Source: an uncultured Bacteroidales bacterium (GTDB lineage Bacteria; Bacteroidota; Bacteroidia; Bacteroidales; UBA932). Taken from it: a DNA stretch of 8,914 nucleotides. Below the pieces are notes generated by a model that made no database searches, had not been told where the DNA came from, and saw only the letters and a program-made list of their open reading frames with translations. Below, piece by piece: positions 1-6,398 of the stretch. A program made the translations under genes and the position numbers. The first letter of the stretch is position 1, and the number at the start of each line of letters is the position of its first letter. The DNA is taken from the NCBI GenBank assembly GCA_900546395.1, contig URDD01000087.1, positions 1-8,914 of the forward strand, written 5' to 3'.

Positions 1-2040
1 AAATCGTAACCTATTACTATCATGAGCGATTAACATACGCTCATTTCCAATAAAATACACTCTTTTCGTAACTTCGGGGTACAAATCTACCCGCTCCGTA
101 TTCCATCCTGCTTCAAACTCCACTCCGTATGCCTTGCCCTTACCTTCTCTGAAATCCAGTTCCCACTGATGCAGTGGAGGACATAATGCATTGGCCTTTC
201 CATATTCCCTCAGATGGTCCATTGTCTTCCAGTATCCCTCCACATTAAATCTGATATTATGGGGAAGATTAAGATAAATCCCTCCTGCCACCTGTCTGGA
301 GTGCATCGGTGCTGTTTTCTCTGATGACGGCATCCAAGTAGCCAAAGGAAGATCAATATTGACTGTTGTCACCTGATGACTGAACTGGTTCATTTCAGAA
401 TATGAAAATTTCACAGATGCCGTCTTGCTGAACCTGAAGTTAAGTGCTGCCCTCGGTTCTATAGCATGCCTTATTTTATTTTCCGCCCCCATCATGACAT
501 ATCTCAGGCCTATGTTTGCATCCATCCACTTTGCGATATGAATCTCATCTTCCAAATAGGCAGAGGCTTCGTACCCGCTATATCTGGCCTTGTCGCTGAA
601 ACTGTTGTCGTTTTTCACCTCCTGGCCTACGGTTCTGATATCCCATTCACTGCTTTTGGGTGAAAAGAAATAATATTTGCCTATTGCGCCGAATCTCAAA
701 TGATTCACCTTGGATAGTCTCCAGTCGAAATCCGCCCTGAAACCTGCATCGCTCACCATTGTCCTGAAAGTCTCCCCATATCTGCTCAATTCTATTTCAT
801 CAGGGTCTTCGTACTGGTTGGATTCTGTGATTCTGAAGTTAGATTTGTACATACTGTAATATACGGACATCTCTGTACTTAACTTGTCCGTGATATGTTT
901 TTCCCAATTCACGTATCCCAGAAGATTCCCCCATCCTGTCTTTATCGAAGATGTATCTCTCGACATATAGGAAACACCGTCTGATGATATTGATGACACG
1001 AAGTCCCCTATTGACCTCAGCTTGAAGACATCACGCCCGTAATATATGTTGAAACTCATCTTGCTGTCATCCCTGAACTTATGAGTAATCTTGCCGTTAA
1101 AGTCCCACATTGCGTAATTGAAACCTTTTTTAGATTCCTTCCCCTTATTCTTAGCATTGATTATGGCCATTACCGGAGTCGTAACGATATCAAGCCAGGA
1201 ACGACGCAGAGCGACATTAAAAGAAGTTTTTCCCTTTACGACTGGTCCTCCGTACTGGATCCGTCCCTCTGTCAGTCCTATCGAAAAGACTCCGCTGTAG
1301 TCATAAAAATCCCCGTCCTTGGTCCTTACATCCACTACAGACGAAAGTCGTCCGCCATAACGGGCAGGAAATCCGCTCTTGTAGAAATCAACAGATTCGA
1401 CGATGTCTGTATTGAATGAAGAAAACATACCGGCCAGATGGCTTACCTGATACATCGGCACTCCATCCAGGAGATAAAGGTTGTCGTTCCCTGTTCCTCC
1501 GTGCACGTAAAGCCCTGATACCAGTTCTGTTCCTGTGGATACACCCGGGAGCTGCTGCAGTGTCTTTATCAGGTCAGGACTGCTCATGAAGGCAAATCCT
1601 CTGTTGAATTTCTTCCCGTCGATATGTTTCAGACCGGTCTGTGTCCTGTTTATGTAATGGACCTTCTCCCCTGTTATCCTTGCCTCCGTGAGGGTATCGT
1701 TCCTTTCAGGAACTTCTTCAGGTATGTCAGACGATATTATTTCAGGCTCTGCAGGTGTAAGGACTATATATTTCCCCTGCCTTTTCCACAAAATGCCTGT
1801 GTCGTGGAAAATCCGGTCCATAGCCTCTGTAAGTTTCACTCCGTCAACGGATTTGCCGAAATACGGCTGTCCTACGGAAAGAGAGGAATCATAGACAAAA
1901 CTGACTTTGTATGCCGCTTCTGCCTTGTCCATCATTTTTCTTACTGTTAATATCTCGCTTTGGGCTTTTGCAGGTGCGGCTGCCAGTGTCACCATCAGGG
2001 CCGTCAATATTATTTTTGCATAGTATTTCATTCCTTTCAT
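1..2040 (-). CDS. TonB-dependent outer-membrane receptor with N-terminal STN signalling domain (C-terminus cut by window edge)
   Basis: An open frame of 680 codons runs from ATG at 2040 to the left edge without a stop, so the C-terminal strands of the barrel are missing. Residues 1-26 form a signal peptide ending in AKA. Residues about 45-97 fit an STN domain (SFVYDSSLSV, ending GKYIVL). Residues about 140-245 are the plug, with DLIKTLQQLPGV, YVHGGTGNDNLYLLDGVP and GFPARYGGRLSSVVDVRTKDG-like motifs; the rest is aromatic-rich beta-barrel sequence. It should import a ligand across the outer membrane using TonB energy and signal to the FecR protein encoded 13 bp upstream. The carboxypeptidase-D-like domain common in Bacteroidota receptors is not seen between STN and plug. 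A second ATG three codons in (2031) is an alternative start. The plug resembles receptors usually paired with DUF4249 lipoproteins rather than SusD; that gene would lie beyond the left edge. The substrate is unknown. Confidence 0.93.
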   Translation of the reverse strand, partial: MKGMKYYAKIILTALMVTLAAAPAKAQSEILTVRKMMDKAEAAYKVSFVYDSSLSVGQPYFGKSVDGVKLTEAMDRIFHDTGILWKRQGKYIVLTPAEPEIISSDIPEEVPERNDTLTEARITGEKVHYINRTQTGLKHIDGKKFNRGFAFMSSPDLIKTLQQLPGVSTGTELVSGLYVHGGTGNDNLYLLDGVPMYQVSHLAGMFSSFNTDIVESVDFYKSGFPARYGGRLSSVVDVRTKDGDFYDYSGVFSIGLTEGRIQYGGPVVKGKTSFNVALRRSWLDIVTTPVMAIINAKNKGKESKKGFNYAMWDFNGKITHKFRDDSKMSFNIYYGRDVFKLRSIGDFVSSISSDGVSYMSRDTSSIKTGWGNLLGYVNWEKHITDKLSTEMSVYYSMYKSNFRITESNQYEDPDEIELSRYGETFRTMVSDAGFRADFDWRLSKVNHLRFGAIGKYYFFSPKSSEWDIRTVGQEVKNDNSFSDKARYSGYEASAYLEDEIHIAKWMDANIGLRYVMMGAENKIRHAIEPRAALNFRFSKTASVKFSYSEMNQFSHQVTTVNIDLPLATWMPSSEKTAPMHSRQVAGGIYLNLPHNIRFNVEGYWKTMDHLREYGKANALCPPLHQWELDFREGKGKAYGVEFEAGWNTERVDLYPEVTKRVYFIGNERMLIAHDSNRLRF

Positions 2041-2053
2041 TTTTCGCAAGTGT

Positions 2054-2905
2054 TTAATTTGTCCGAGCCCCAAGATTTGGAGATGTGATTTTGATTCTGA
2101 TGTCCAAAGCCTCTTCTATAAGTGAAATCACAGTTCCGGCATCGTCTGCAAAGAATTTTCCGGACAGTTTCTTTTCCGGATCACCATAAAGTTCCAGTTT
2201 CAGGCCGTAAAAAGCCTCCAGTTCGTTCAGAACCTCTGAAACGGGGGTTGACTCATACTCAAATACTCCCCTCGCCCATACAGCCGGATTCGGGGTTTCC
2301 GGTGCCTGTATTTGCGGCTCTTCAGACTGCGCTTCCAGAACGGCGGCATCGCCTTTGGTCAGAACCAGGCCCCTGCCTTCTTCATTCCTCGAGAAAAAGA
2401 CTTTTCCGGACTGCACATATACTTCCGTAGATTCCTGCTTTCTGTCTATCTGGAACTCAGTACCAAGAACTTTTATATATGAATCCCCTGCCGATACCTC
2501 AAACGGGTGTCTGCTGTCTTTAGTGACTGAAAAGAACGCCTTGCCGCTCATTTCCACTTTCCTGTTTGCTGCGAACCTGTTTCCTTTCCTGTATGATATG
2601 GTTGAATTGGGCGCAAGAATGACTGATGTGCTGTCAGGGAGAATTATTGTCTTGGAGGCTTCTGCCGACGCGCTTTCTGTCCAGTCCCTGCCTGATGTTT
2701 CTTTCAATATGAAAACTGCAGCCACAACAGATGCTGCTGCAACGGATACTGCTGCTATGACGCGTTTTAAATCAAATGAAGTGTTTCCGGATCTATTCCC
2801 TGTTACTGTCTCCCTGAATGTTCTGATGGCTTTACCTGTATCCAGCCGACCTTTCTGATAGTGGCGGAGTACAAATGAAAGCCTGTTTTCAAATCTGTTT
2901 TCCAT
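2054..2905 (-). CDS. FecR-family anti-sigma factor with C-terminal DUF4974 domain
   Basis: This 283-residue inner-membrane protein has the usual FecR architecture. Residues 1-46 form a cytoplasmic part expected to bind the sigma factor. Residues about 49-67 are a single Ala/Val-rich membrane helix. Residues about 84-175 are the FecR domain, with TIILPDSTSVILAPNSTISY, EMSGKAFFSVTKD, HPFEVSAG and IKVLGTEFQI motifs. Residues about 214-275 are a DUF4974 region (FEYESTPVSEVLNELEAFYG), an STN-like fold in this family. It lies between the sigma gene and the receptor gene, which is the standard order. By family knowledge it holds the sigma factor inactive until the receptor's STN domain signals; this is inferred, not shown. 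The start follows an A-rich stretch (GACAAAGAAA) typical of Bacteroidota. The spacing to the receptor start (13 bp) suggests co-transcription. Confidence 0.95.
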   Translation of the reverse strand: MENRFENRLSFVLRHYQKGRLDTGKAIRTFRETVTGNRSGNTSFDLKRVIAAVSVAAASVVAAVFILKETSGRDWTESASAEASKTIILPDSTSVILAPNSTISYRKGNRFAANRKVEMSGKAFFSVTKDSRHPFEVSAGDSYIKVLGTEFQIDRKQESTEVYVQSGKVFFSRNEEGRGLVLTKGDAAVLEAQSEEPQIQAPETPNPAVWARGVFEYESTPVSEVLNELEAFYGLKLELYGDPEKKLSGKFFADDAGTVISLIEEALDIRIKITSPNLGARTN

Positions 2906-3004
2906 TTTCTTTGTCCGTTTTTGGCCTCTTGGCGGCGTTTCTGTCTATAAGACGGAAAAAATGGAAAAAGTACTATCCTGTCTTGAAAAATTTTCGACGA
3001 TAAA
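2906..3004 (-). promoter_or_regulatory. Sigma/anti-sigma intergenic gap with pyrimidine-rich repeat, candidate cis element
   Basis: The gap between the sigma stop and the FecR start is 99 bp, long for an operon in which the next junction is only 13 bp. Read on the minus strand it contains two copies of a T-run followed by CC (TTTTTCC and TTTTTTCC, within 2951-2973), directly followed by a small inverted repeat GTCTTATAGAC (2943-2953). No good TAnnTTTG box is present. A promoter read by the linked ECF sigma factor, so that fecR and the receptor are induced separately from the sigma gene, would fit. This is inference from position and composition only. Confidence 0.25.
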
Positions 3005-3529
3005 TCAAAGGTTTAACAGGAAGAAGATGATTTTCCTTGTTCCTTCCTGGAGAATGCGCAATGCTTTGCTGACCTGATTGCGTACTGTGTTTTCGGATAT
3101 ATCCAGTTCTTCAGCTATTTCACCGTATTTCATGCCGTCACGCTTGGCCATAAGGAAAATGTTGCGGCATTTTTCCGGAAGAGAGTCTATTGCAGTCCAG
3201 ATCTGCGCTTCCGCCTCAGCATCACCGGCAAGTCCTTCCGGCCCATCAGAATCCGGTATTGATGCCAATTCCTCCTCCATACCGTCCCTCCGGTCTTTCG
3301 ACTTTCCGCTGCGGATCATATCTATGCATCTGTTTCTGACTGCGGTATAAAGATATGATCTGTGGTTTGAGACAGTGTCTTTTTTCTCCCAAAGCGAAAT
3401 GTAGCATTCCTGTACGATATCTTCAGCCTTACCGATATCATCCAGATAATGAATGGCATAAAGACAGAGAGGCCTGTACCACAGGCGGTACAAGTCTTCA
3501 AATTCCCTTATCCTGTCTTTCTGCGCCAT
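3005..3529 (-). CDS. ECF RNA polymerase sigma factor, FecI-like Bacteroidota type
   Basis: This 174-residue protein is a two-domain extracytoplasmic-function sigma factor. Residues about 10-76 are region 2, with LYRLWYRPLCLYAIHYL, DIVQECYISLWEKK and RSYLYTAVRNRCID, which contact core polymerase and the -10 element. Residues about 105-160 are region 4, with AIDSLPEKCRNIFLMAKRDG and a helix-turn-helix IAEELDISENTVRNQVSKAL that reads the -35 element. The acidic stretch at about 84-104 is the linker. The C-terminus is strongly hydrophobic (IIFFLLNL), as is common in this group. It is first in the sigma, anti-sigma, receptor series, separated from the FecR gene by 99 bp. It should direct transcription of the linked receptor and perhaps of itself. 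Length and motifs are normal for the family. Confidence 0.96.
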   Translation of the reverse strand: MAQKDRIREFEDLYRLWYRPLCLYAIHYLDDIGKAEDIVQECYISLWEKKDTVSNHRSYLYTAVRNRCIDMIRSGKSKDRRDGMEEELASIPDSDGPEGLAGDAEAEAQIWTAIDSLPEKCRNIFLMAKRDGMKYGEIAEELDISENTVRNQVSKALRILQEGTRKIIFFLLNL

Positions 3530-3571
3530 TCCTCAGGCTTGTTGTTTTTAAACAGTTTCTTAATTGCAAAA

Positions 3572-3610
3572 CATCGGAGCAACCAATCTACAGATCGACA
3601 TACTCCGATG
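3572..3610. repeat. Inverted repeat with 8-bp perfect arms upstream of the sigma gene
   Basis: The arms CATCGGAG (3572-3579) and CTCCGATG (3603-3610) are perfectly complementary and flank 23 bases. Read on the minus strand the second arm is followed by TTTTGC, so it could form a hairpin with a short U-tract, a weak terminator for transcription arriving from glyS. It could equally be a structured 5' leader or an operator for the sigma gene, whose start lies 43 bp further along. The sequence does not decide between these. Confidence 0.4.
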
Positions 3611-3611
3611 C

Positions 3612-3644
3612 TAAATATACGAATCTTCAATCGTACGATGCAAG
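3612..3644 (-). promoter_or_regulatory. Candidate promoter for the ECF sigma gene
   Basis: On the minus strand TATATTTA (3619-3612) matches the Bacteroidota -7 consensus TAnnTTTG at all but its last fixed base. CTTG (3644-3641), matching three of four bases of the -33 box TTTG, lies upstream; the spacing from the TTG is 21. Transcription would begin near 3605 and leave a leader of about 75 bases containing the 3572-3610 inverted repeat. The match is imperfect, so confidence is low. Confidence 0.3.
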
Positions 3645-3647
3645 ATT
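3622..3647. repeat. 26-bp imperfect palindrome overlapping the candidate sigma promoter
   Basis: AATCTT (3622-3627) pairs with AAGATT (3642-3647). After two mismatched positions on each side, the centre ATCGTACGAT is a perfect 10-base palindrome. It starts 12 bases beyond the stop of the 65-residue membrane gene. It could be an operator for a dimeric regulator, since it overlaps the -33 side of the candidate sigma promoter, or a terminator hairpin for the glyS transcript, although no strong U-tract follows. Confidence 0.4.
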
Positions 3648-3659
3648 ATTCCTCATGCA

Positions 3660-3857
3660 CTATTTTATCAAGTCGCGAATGATGGATACTATCCTTATCG
3701 AGCCCCAAATTAGCATTAAAGCGAAGATGGCGATAAAAAGTTTCTCGGTCATAGTCTCCAATCCGGCTTTCAGGTTAAGCACGAGCAAGACTGCAAGTGC
3801 TATAACTATGACGGAAAAGAGTACGAGCCGTACGATTGAAAGAATTTTATTGTTCAT
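3660..3857 (-). CDS. Small membrane protein with two predicted transmembrane helices
   Basis: This 65-residue frame starts at ATG 3857, 5 bp after the glyS stop, and ends with TAG. Residues about 8-28 (IVRLVLFSVIVIALAVLLVL) and about 38-60 (EKLFIAIFALMLIWGSIRIV) are two hydrophobic helices joined by a short polar loop, and the protein ends in a basic/acidic tail (RDLIK). I do not recognise the family. The tight spacing to glyS, the A-rich start context (ATTATGAACAATAAA) and the clean two-helix layout argue for a real gene co-transcribed with glyS. The opposite strand has an overlapping long open frame, so coding is not certain from length alone. No function can be assigned beyond a probable inner-membrane location. 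Confidence 0.65.
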   Translation of the reverse strand: MNNKILSIVRLVLFSVIVIALAVLLVLNLKAGLETMTEKLFIAIFALMLIWGSIRIVSIIRDLIK

Positions 3858-3862
3858 AATTG

Positions 3863-5404
3863 TTATTTCAATTTGCGAAGAAGGTTGCTCATATTCACGT
3901 GAGAACCGATAATGCTGTGAAGATCCTCGATTTTCACCCTCTCCTGCTGCATTGAGTCACGATGGCGTATTGTCACACAGTGGTCTTTGAGCGAATCGTG
4001 GTCAACAGTCACGCAGAACGGTGTTCCGATGGCATCCTGACGGCGGTATCTCTTTCCTATGCTGTCTTTCTCGTCATACTGACAGTTGAAATCAAACTTC
4101 AACTCATCCATAATGGTCTGGGCAAGCTCAGGAAGTCCGTCTTTCTTCAGAAGCGGAAGGACAGCCACTTTTACCGGTGCAAGAGGGGCAGGAATACTTA
4201 GCACAACCCTTGTCTCTCCGTTCTCGAGCTTTTCTTCCTTGTATGAATTGGAAAGTACTGCAAGCACCATTCTGTCAACTCCGATAGATGTCTCTACGAC
4301 ATATGGCGTGTAGTTTTCTCCGCTTTCAGGATCGAAATACTGTATTTTCTTTCCTGAGAATTTCTGGTGGTTCCCAAGATCGAAATCTGTTCTTGAATGT
4401 ATTCCTTCGAGTTCCTTGAATCCGAACGGGAAGTTGAACTCGATGTCAGTCGCCGCGTTTGCATAGTGTGCAAGCTTCTCGTGATCGTGGAAACGGTAGT
4501 TCTCATTACCCATTCCGAGTGCCTGATGCCAGGCGAGACGGTTCTGCTTCCATTTTGCAAACCAGTCAAGTTCAGTACCAGGCTTGATGAAGAACTGCAT
4601 CTCCATCTGCTCAAACTCTCTCATCCTGAAGATGAACTGACGTGCCACAATCTCATTTCTGAACGCTTTTCCAATCTGCGCTATACCAAACGGTATCTTC
4701 ATACGGCCGGTCTTCTGTACATTCAGATAATTAACGAAGATACCCTGAGCCGTCTCGGGACGAAGATAAATCACATTTGCATCTTCTGAAGTGCTTCCAA
4801 GCTGAGTGCTGAACATAAGGTTGAACTGACGTACGTCTGTCCAGTTCTTTGTTCCTGAAATAGGACATGCTATTTCACAGTCAACAATAATCTGACGGAG
4901 CCCTGCAAGATCGTTTGCATTGAGAGCGTCTGCCATACGCTGGCGGACCTCGTCCATTTTCGACTTGTGGCGGAGGACATTAGGATTGGTCTCCATAAAT
5001 TTCTCCTGATCGAAAGCCTCCCCGAATTTCTTCCTTGCCTTCTCTACTTCCTTGTTTATCTTCTCTTCAAGTTTCGCTATATAGTCCTCGATAAGAACGT
5101 CCGCACGATATCTCTTCTTGGAATCCTTGTTGTCAATAAGAGGATCGTTGAAAGCGCCTACGTGGCCTGATGCCTCCCAGATTTTAGGATGCATGAAAAT
5201 ACATGAATCGATTCCAACTATATTTTCGTGGAGTCTTACCATAGCCTCCCACCAGTATCTCTTTATATTGTTCTTAAGTTCAGAACCCATCTGGCCGTAG
5301 TCATATACGGCTGCAAGACCATCATAAATCTCGCTTGACGGGAAAATGAATCCGTACTCCTTGCAATGTGCTACCAGAGTCTTGAAAAGCTCATCCTGTG
5401 TCAT
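3863..5404 (-). CDS. glyS: Glycyl-tRNA synthetase, single-chain eukaryote/archaea-type class II enzyme
   Basis: This 513-residue enzyme attaches glycine to tRNA-Gly using ATP in the cytoplasm, and is expected to work as a homodimer. It has WEASGHVGAF at 76-85, the conserved YLRPETAQGIF at 213-223, class II motif 2 around 248-266 (FRNEI, then FRMREFEQ), and motif 3 ETSIGVDRMVLAVL at 371-384. Residues about 405-500 are the anticodon-binding domain (APLAPVKVAVLPLL). A lysine/glutamate-rich insertion lies at about 95-175. This is the alpha2 type found in Bacteroidota, not the alpha2-beta2 GlyQ/GlyS pair of proteobacteria; glyQS is an equivalent symbol. The ATG at 5404 has AGGA five bases upstream. 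The gene is 59 bp downstream of folK, but a promoter box in that gap suggests its own transcription. The length is normal. Confidence 0.98.
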   Translation of the reverse strand: MTQDELFKTLVAHCKEYGFIFPSSEIYDGLAAVYDYGQMGSELKNNIKRYWWEAMVRLHENIVGIDSCIFMHPKIWEASGHVGAFNDPLIDNKDSKKRYRADVLIEDYIAKLEEKINKEVEKARKKFGEAFDQEKFMETNPNVLRHKSKMDEVRQRMADALNANDLAGLRQIIVDCEIACPISGTKNWTDVRQFNLMFSTQLGSTSEDANVIYLRPETAQGIFVNYLNVQKTGRMKIPFGIAQIGKAFRNEIVARQFIFRMREFEQMEMQFFIKPGTELDWFAKWKQNRLAWHQALGMGNENYRFHDHEKLAHYANAATDIEFNFPFGFKELEGIHSRTDFDLGNHQKFSGKKIQYFDPESGENYTPYVVETSIGVDRMVLAVLSNSYKEEKLENGETRVVLSIPAPLAPVKVAVLPLLKKDGLPELAQTIMDELKFDFNCQYDEKDSIGKRYRRQDAIGTPFCVTVDHDSLKDHCVTIRHRDSMQQERVKIEDLHSIIGSHVNMSNLLRKLK

Positions 5405-5451
5405 ATCTATCCTAGTTTTATATCCTTTTTTATTTCAGCTTTTTTCGGCTG

Positions 5452-5482
5452 CAAAATTACATATTACTTTCTTTTGTTCAAA
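5452..5482 (-). promoter_or_regulatory. Bacteroidota-type promoter for glyS
   Basis: On the minus strand TAATTTTG (5459-5452) fits the -7 consensus TAnnTTTG exactly. A TTTG box (5482-5479) lies 19 bases upstream, matching the -33 element and its spacing. Transcription would start about 45 bases before the glyS ATG. The -33 box lies inside the 3' end of folK, so glyS can be expressed independently of the suf-folK group. This is the best promoter match in the window. Confidence 0.65.
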
Positions 5483-5973
5483 CTGTTTTGGAAAACATCG
5501 GGGAAAGAGCCTGCGGCCCGTCCCGAAACAATCTGCCTAAGAGGCTCCATAACAAAATCTCTTTGAGCCATAAGCGGGTGAGGTATTGTCAGAGTTTCTG
5601 TACATATCCTTTCATCTCCACACAGAAGGATGTCAATGTCAATTATCCTCGAGCGGTAAATCCTCTTCCCGTCATTTCCATATTCCGGACAATGAGCCTC
5701 TCTCCCCATTTCAATCTCAATGGACTGACAGCTCTTGAGGATTTCTGTACACGGCATACCTAATCTGTACATCACGGCACAGTTCAGGAATCTTGTATCT
5801 GATTCAAAACCCCACGGTTCCGTCTCAATAAAAGCGGAAAGGGCAGAATAAGGTACACCGAATGCCTGATTCATTTTTTCCAGTGCCAGAAGGAGGTTTC
5901 CCTCTCTGTCTCCGATATCTGTACCCAACGAAAAATATACCTCTCTCAACTCGTATGATTTAACAGATTCCAA
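5464..5973 (-). CDS. folK: 2-amino-4-hydroxy-6-hydroxymethyldihydropteridine diphosphokinase (HPPK), TTG start
   Basis: FolK transfers pyrophosphate from ATP to 6-hydroxymethyl-7,8-dihydropterin, the step before dihydropteroate synthase in folate synthesis. The 169-residue product has LGTDIGD at 16-22, ETEPWGF at 50-56, FLNCAV at 62-67, the metal-binding DIDIL (Asp112, Asp114) at 112-116, and HPLMAQRDFVMEPL from 132. The region before DIDIL (about 91-108, REAHCPEYGNDGKRIYRS) looks a few residues longer than usual. The start must be non-ATG: a stop codon lies immediately before TTG 5973, and the first in-frame ATG is residue 34, beyond the LGTDIGD motif. AAGG nine bases upstream of the TTG supports this start; TTG at 5949 is the alternative. 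The gene follows the DUF59 gene by 39 bp and is probably in the same transcript. Folate and Fe-S functions are not obviously linked, so the grouping may be simple co-expression of housekeeping genes. Confidence 0.95.
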   Translation of the reverse strand: MESVKSYELREVYFSLGTDIGDREGNLLLALEKMNQAFGVPYSALSAFIETEPWGFESDTRFLNCAVMYRLGMPCTEILKSCQSIEIEMGREAHCPEYGNDGKRIYRSRIIDIDILLCGDERICTETLTIPHPLMAQRDFVMEPLRQIVSGRAAGSFPDVFQNSLNKRK

Positions 5974-6012
5974 TTACTGTAACCTTATTTCAGCCAATGA
6001 TTCCGTACTGCA

Positions 6013-6348
6013 TTAATCCAGACCGAGTTCCACCAATGCTTCCTCGGACATCCTGCTCTTGTCCCATACCGGCTCGAAAACCAGGTCAATCTTTGCACTC
6101 ACCACTCCCGGTACATCTTCGACAGCGGCCTTTACAGCATCTACAACGAAATCGGCCATTGGACAGTTTGGGGCAGTCAGTGTCATCTGAATATACACCT
6201 CGTGCTCGTCATTTACTTTAAGTTCGTAAATAAGCCCCAAATCATAAACGTTTACAGGTATTTCCGGATCATATACCTGTCTCAAAGCCATAATTATGTC
6301 TCTTTCAAGTGCCATTTTGTTTTTCTTGAATATGTTCAGTATTCCCAC
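6013..6348 (-). CDS. sufT: DUF59/MIP18-family Fe-S cluster assembly protein (SufT-like)
   Basis: The product is a small cytosolic protein of the DUF59 (MIP18) family, which helps Fe-S cluster maturation or transfer. Core motifs are DPEIPVNVYDLGLIYEL, TLTAPNCPMADFVVDAV (with the conserved Cys) and a C-terminal VFEPVWDKSRMSEEALVELGL, which is typical of the Bacteroidota suf-linked form. The longest frame begins with GTG at 6348 (111 residues, MGILNIFKKNK at the start). An ATG at 6315 gives 100 residues and places the DPEIP motif at the usual distance from the start. An in-frame TAA at 6361-6363 limits further extension. The gene is 50 bp after sufE, in the order sufS, sufE, sufT. The symbol follows usage for suf-linked DUF59 genes; the exact role is known only by family. 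Confidence 0.88.
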   Translation of the reverse strand: MGILNIFKKNKMALERDIIMALRQVYDPEIPVNVYDLGLIYELKVNDEHEVYIQMTLTAPNCPMADFVVDAVKAAVEDVPGVVSAKIDLVFEPVWDKSRMSEEALVELGLD

Positions 6349-6398
6349 TGCTATTTTAATTTATCTTCAACTTGAATGCTGCTTCTTTTCTTTATGAA

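Noticed and set aside
1081..1419. Plus-strand 112-codon frame inside the receptor gene
   Set aside because: It lies wholly opposite a receptor frame with clear plug and barrel sequence, and its translation shows no domain or compositional sense.
2355..2858. Plus-strand 167-codon frame opposite fecR
   Set aside because: The opposite strand encodes an unmistakable FecR protein; this frame is a shadow of its codon use.
3355..3912. Plus-strand 185-codon frame spanning the sigma start, intergenic gap and glyS end
   Set aside because: It crosses three minus-strand features, has no recognisable domain, and covers the inverted repeats and promoter-like sequence.
5436..5451. CAGC...GCTG hairpin beside the glyS promoter
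   Set aside because: It has only a 4-bp stem with an 8-base loop and no following T-run in the direction of transcription, so it is too weak for a terminator.
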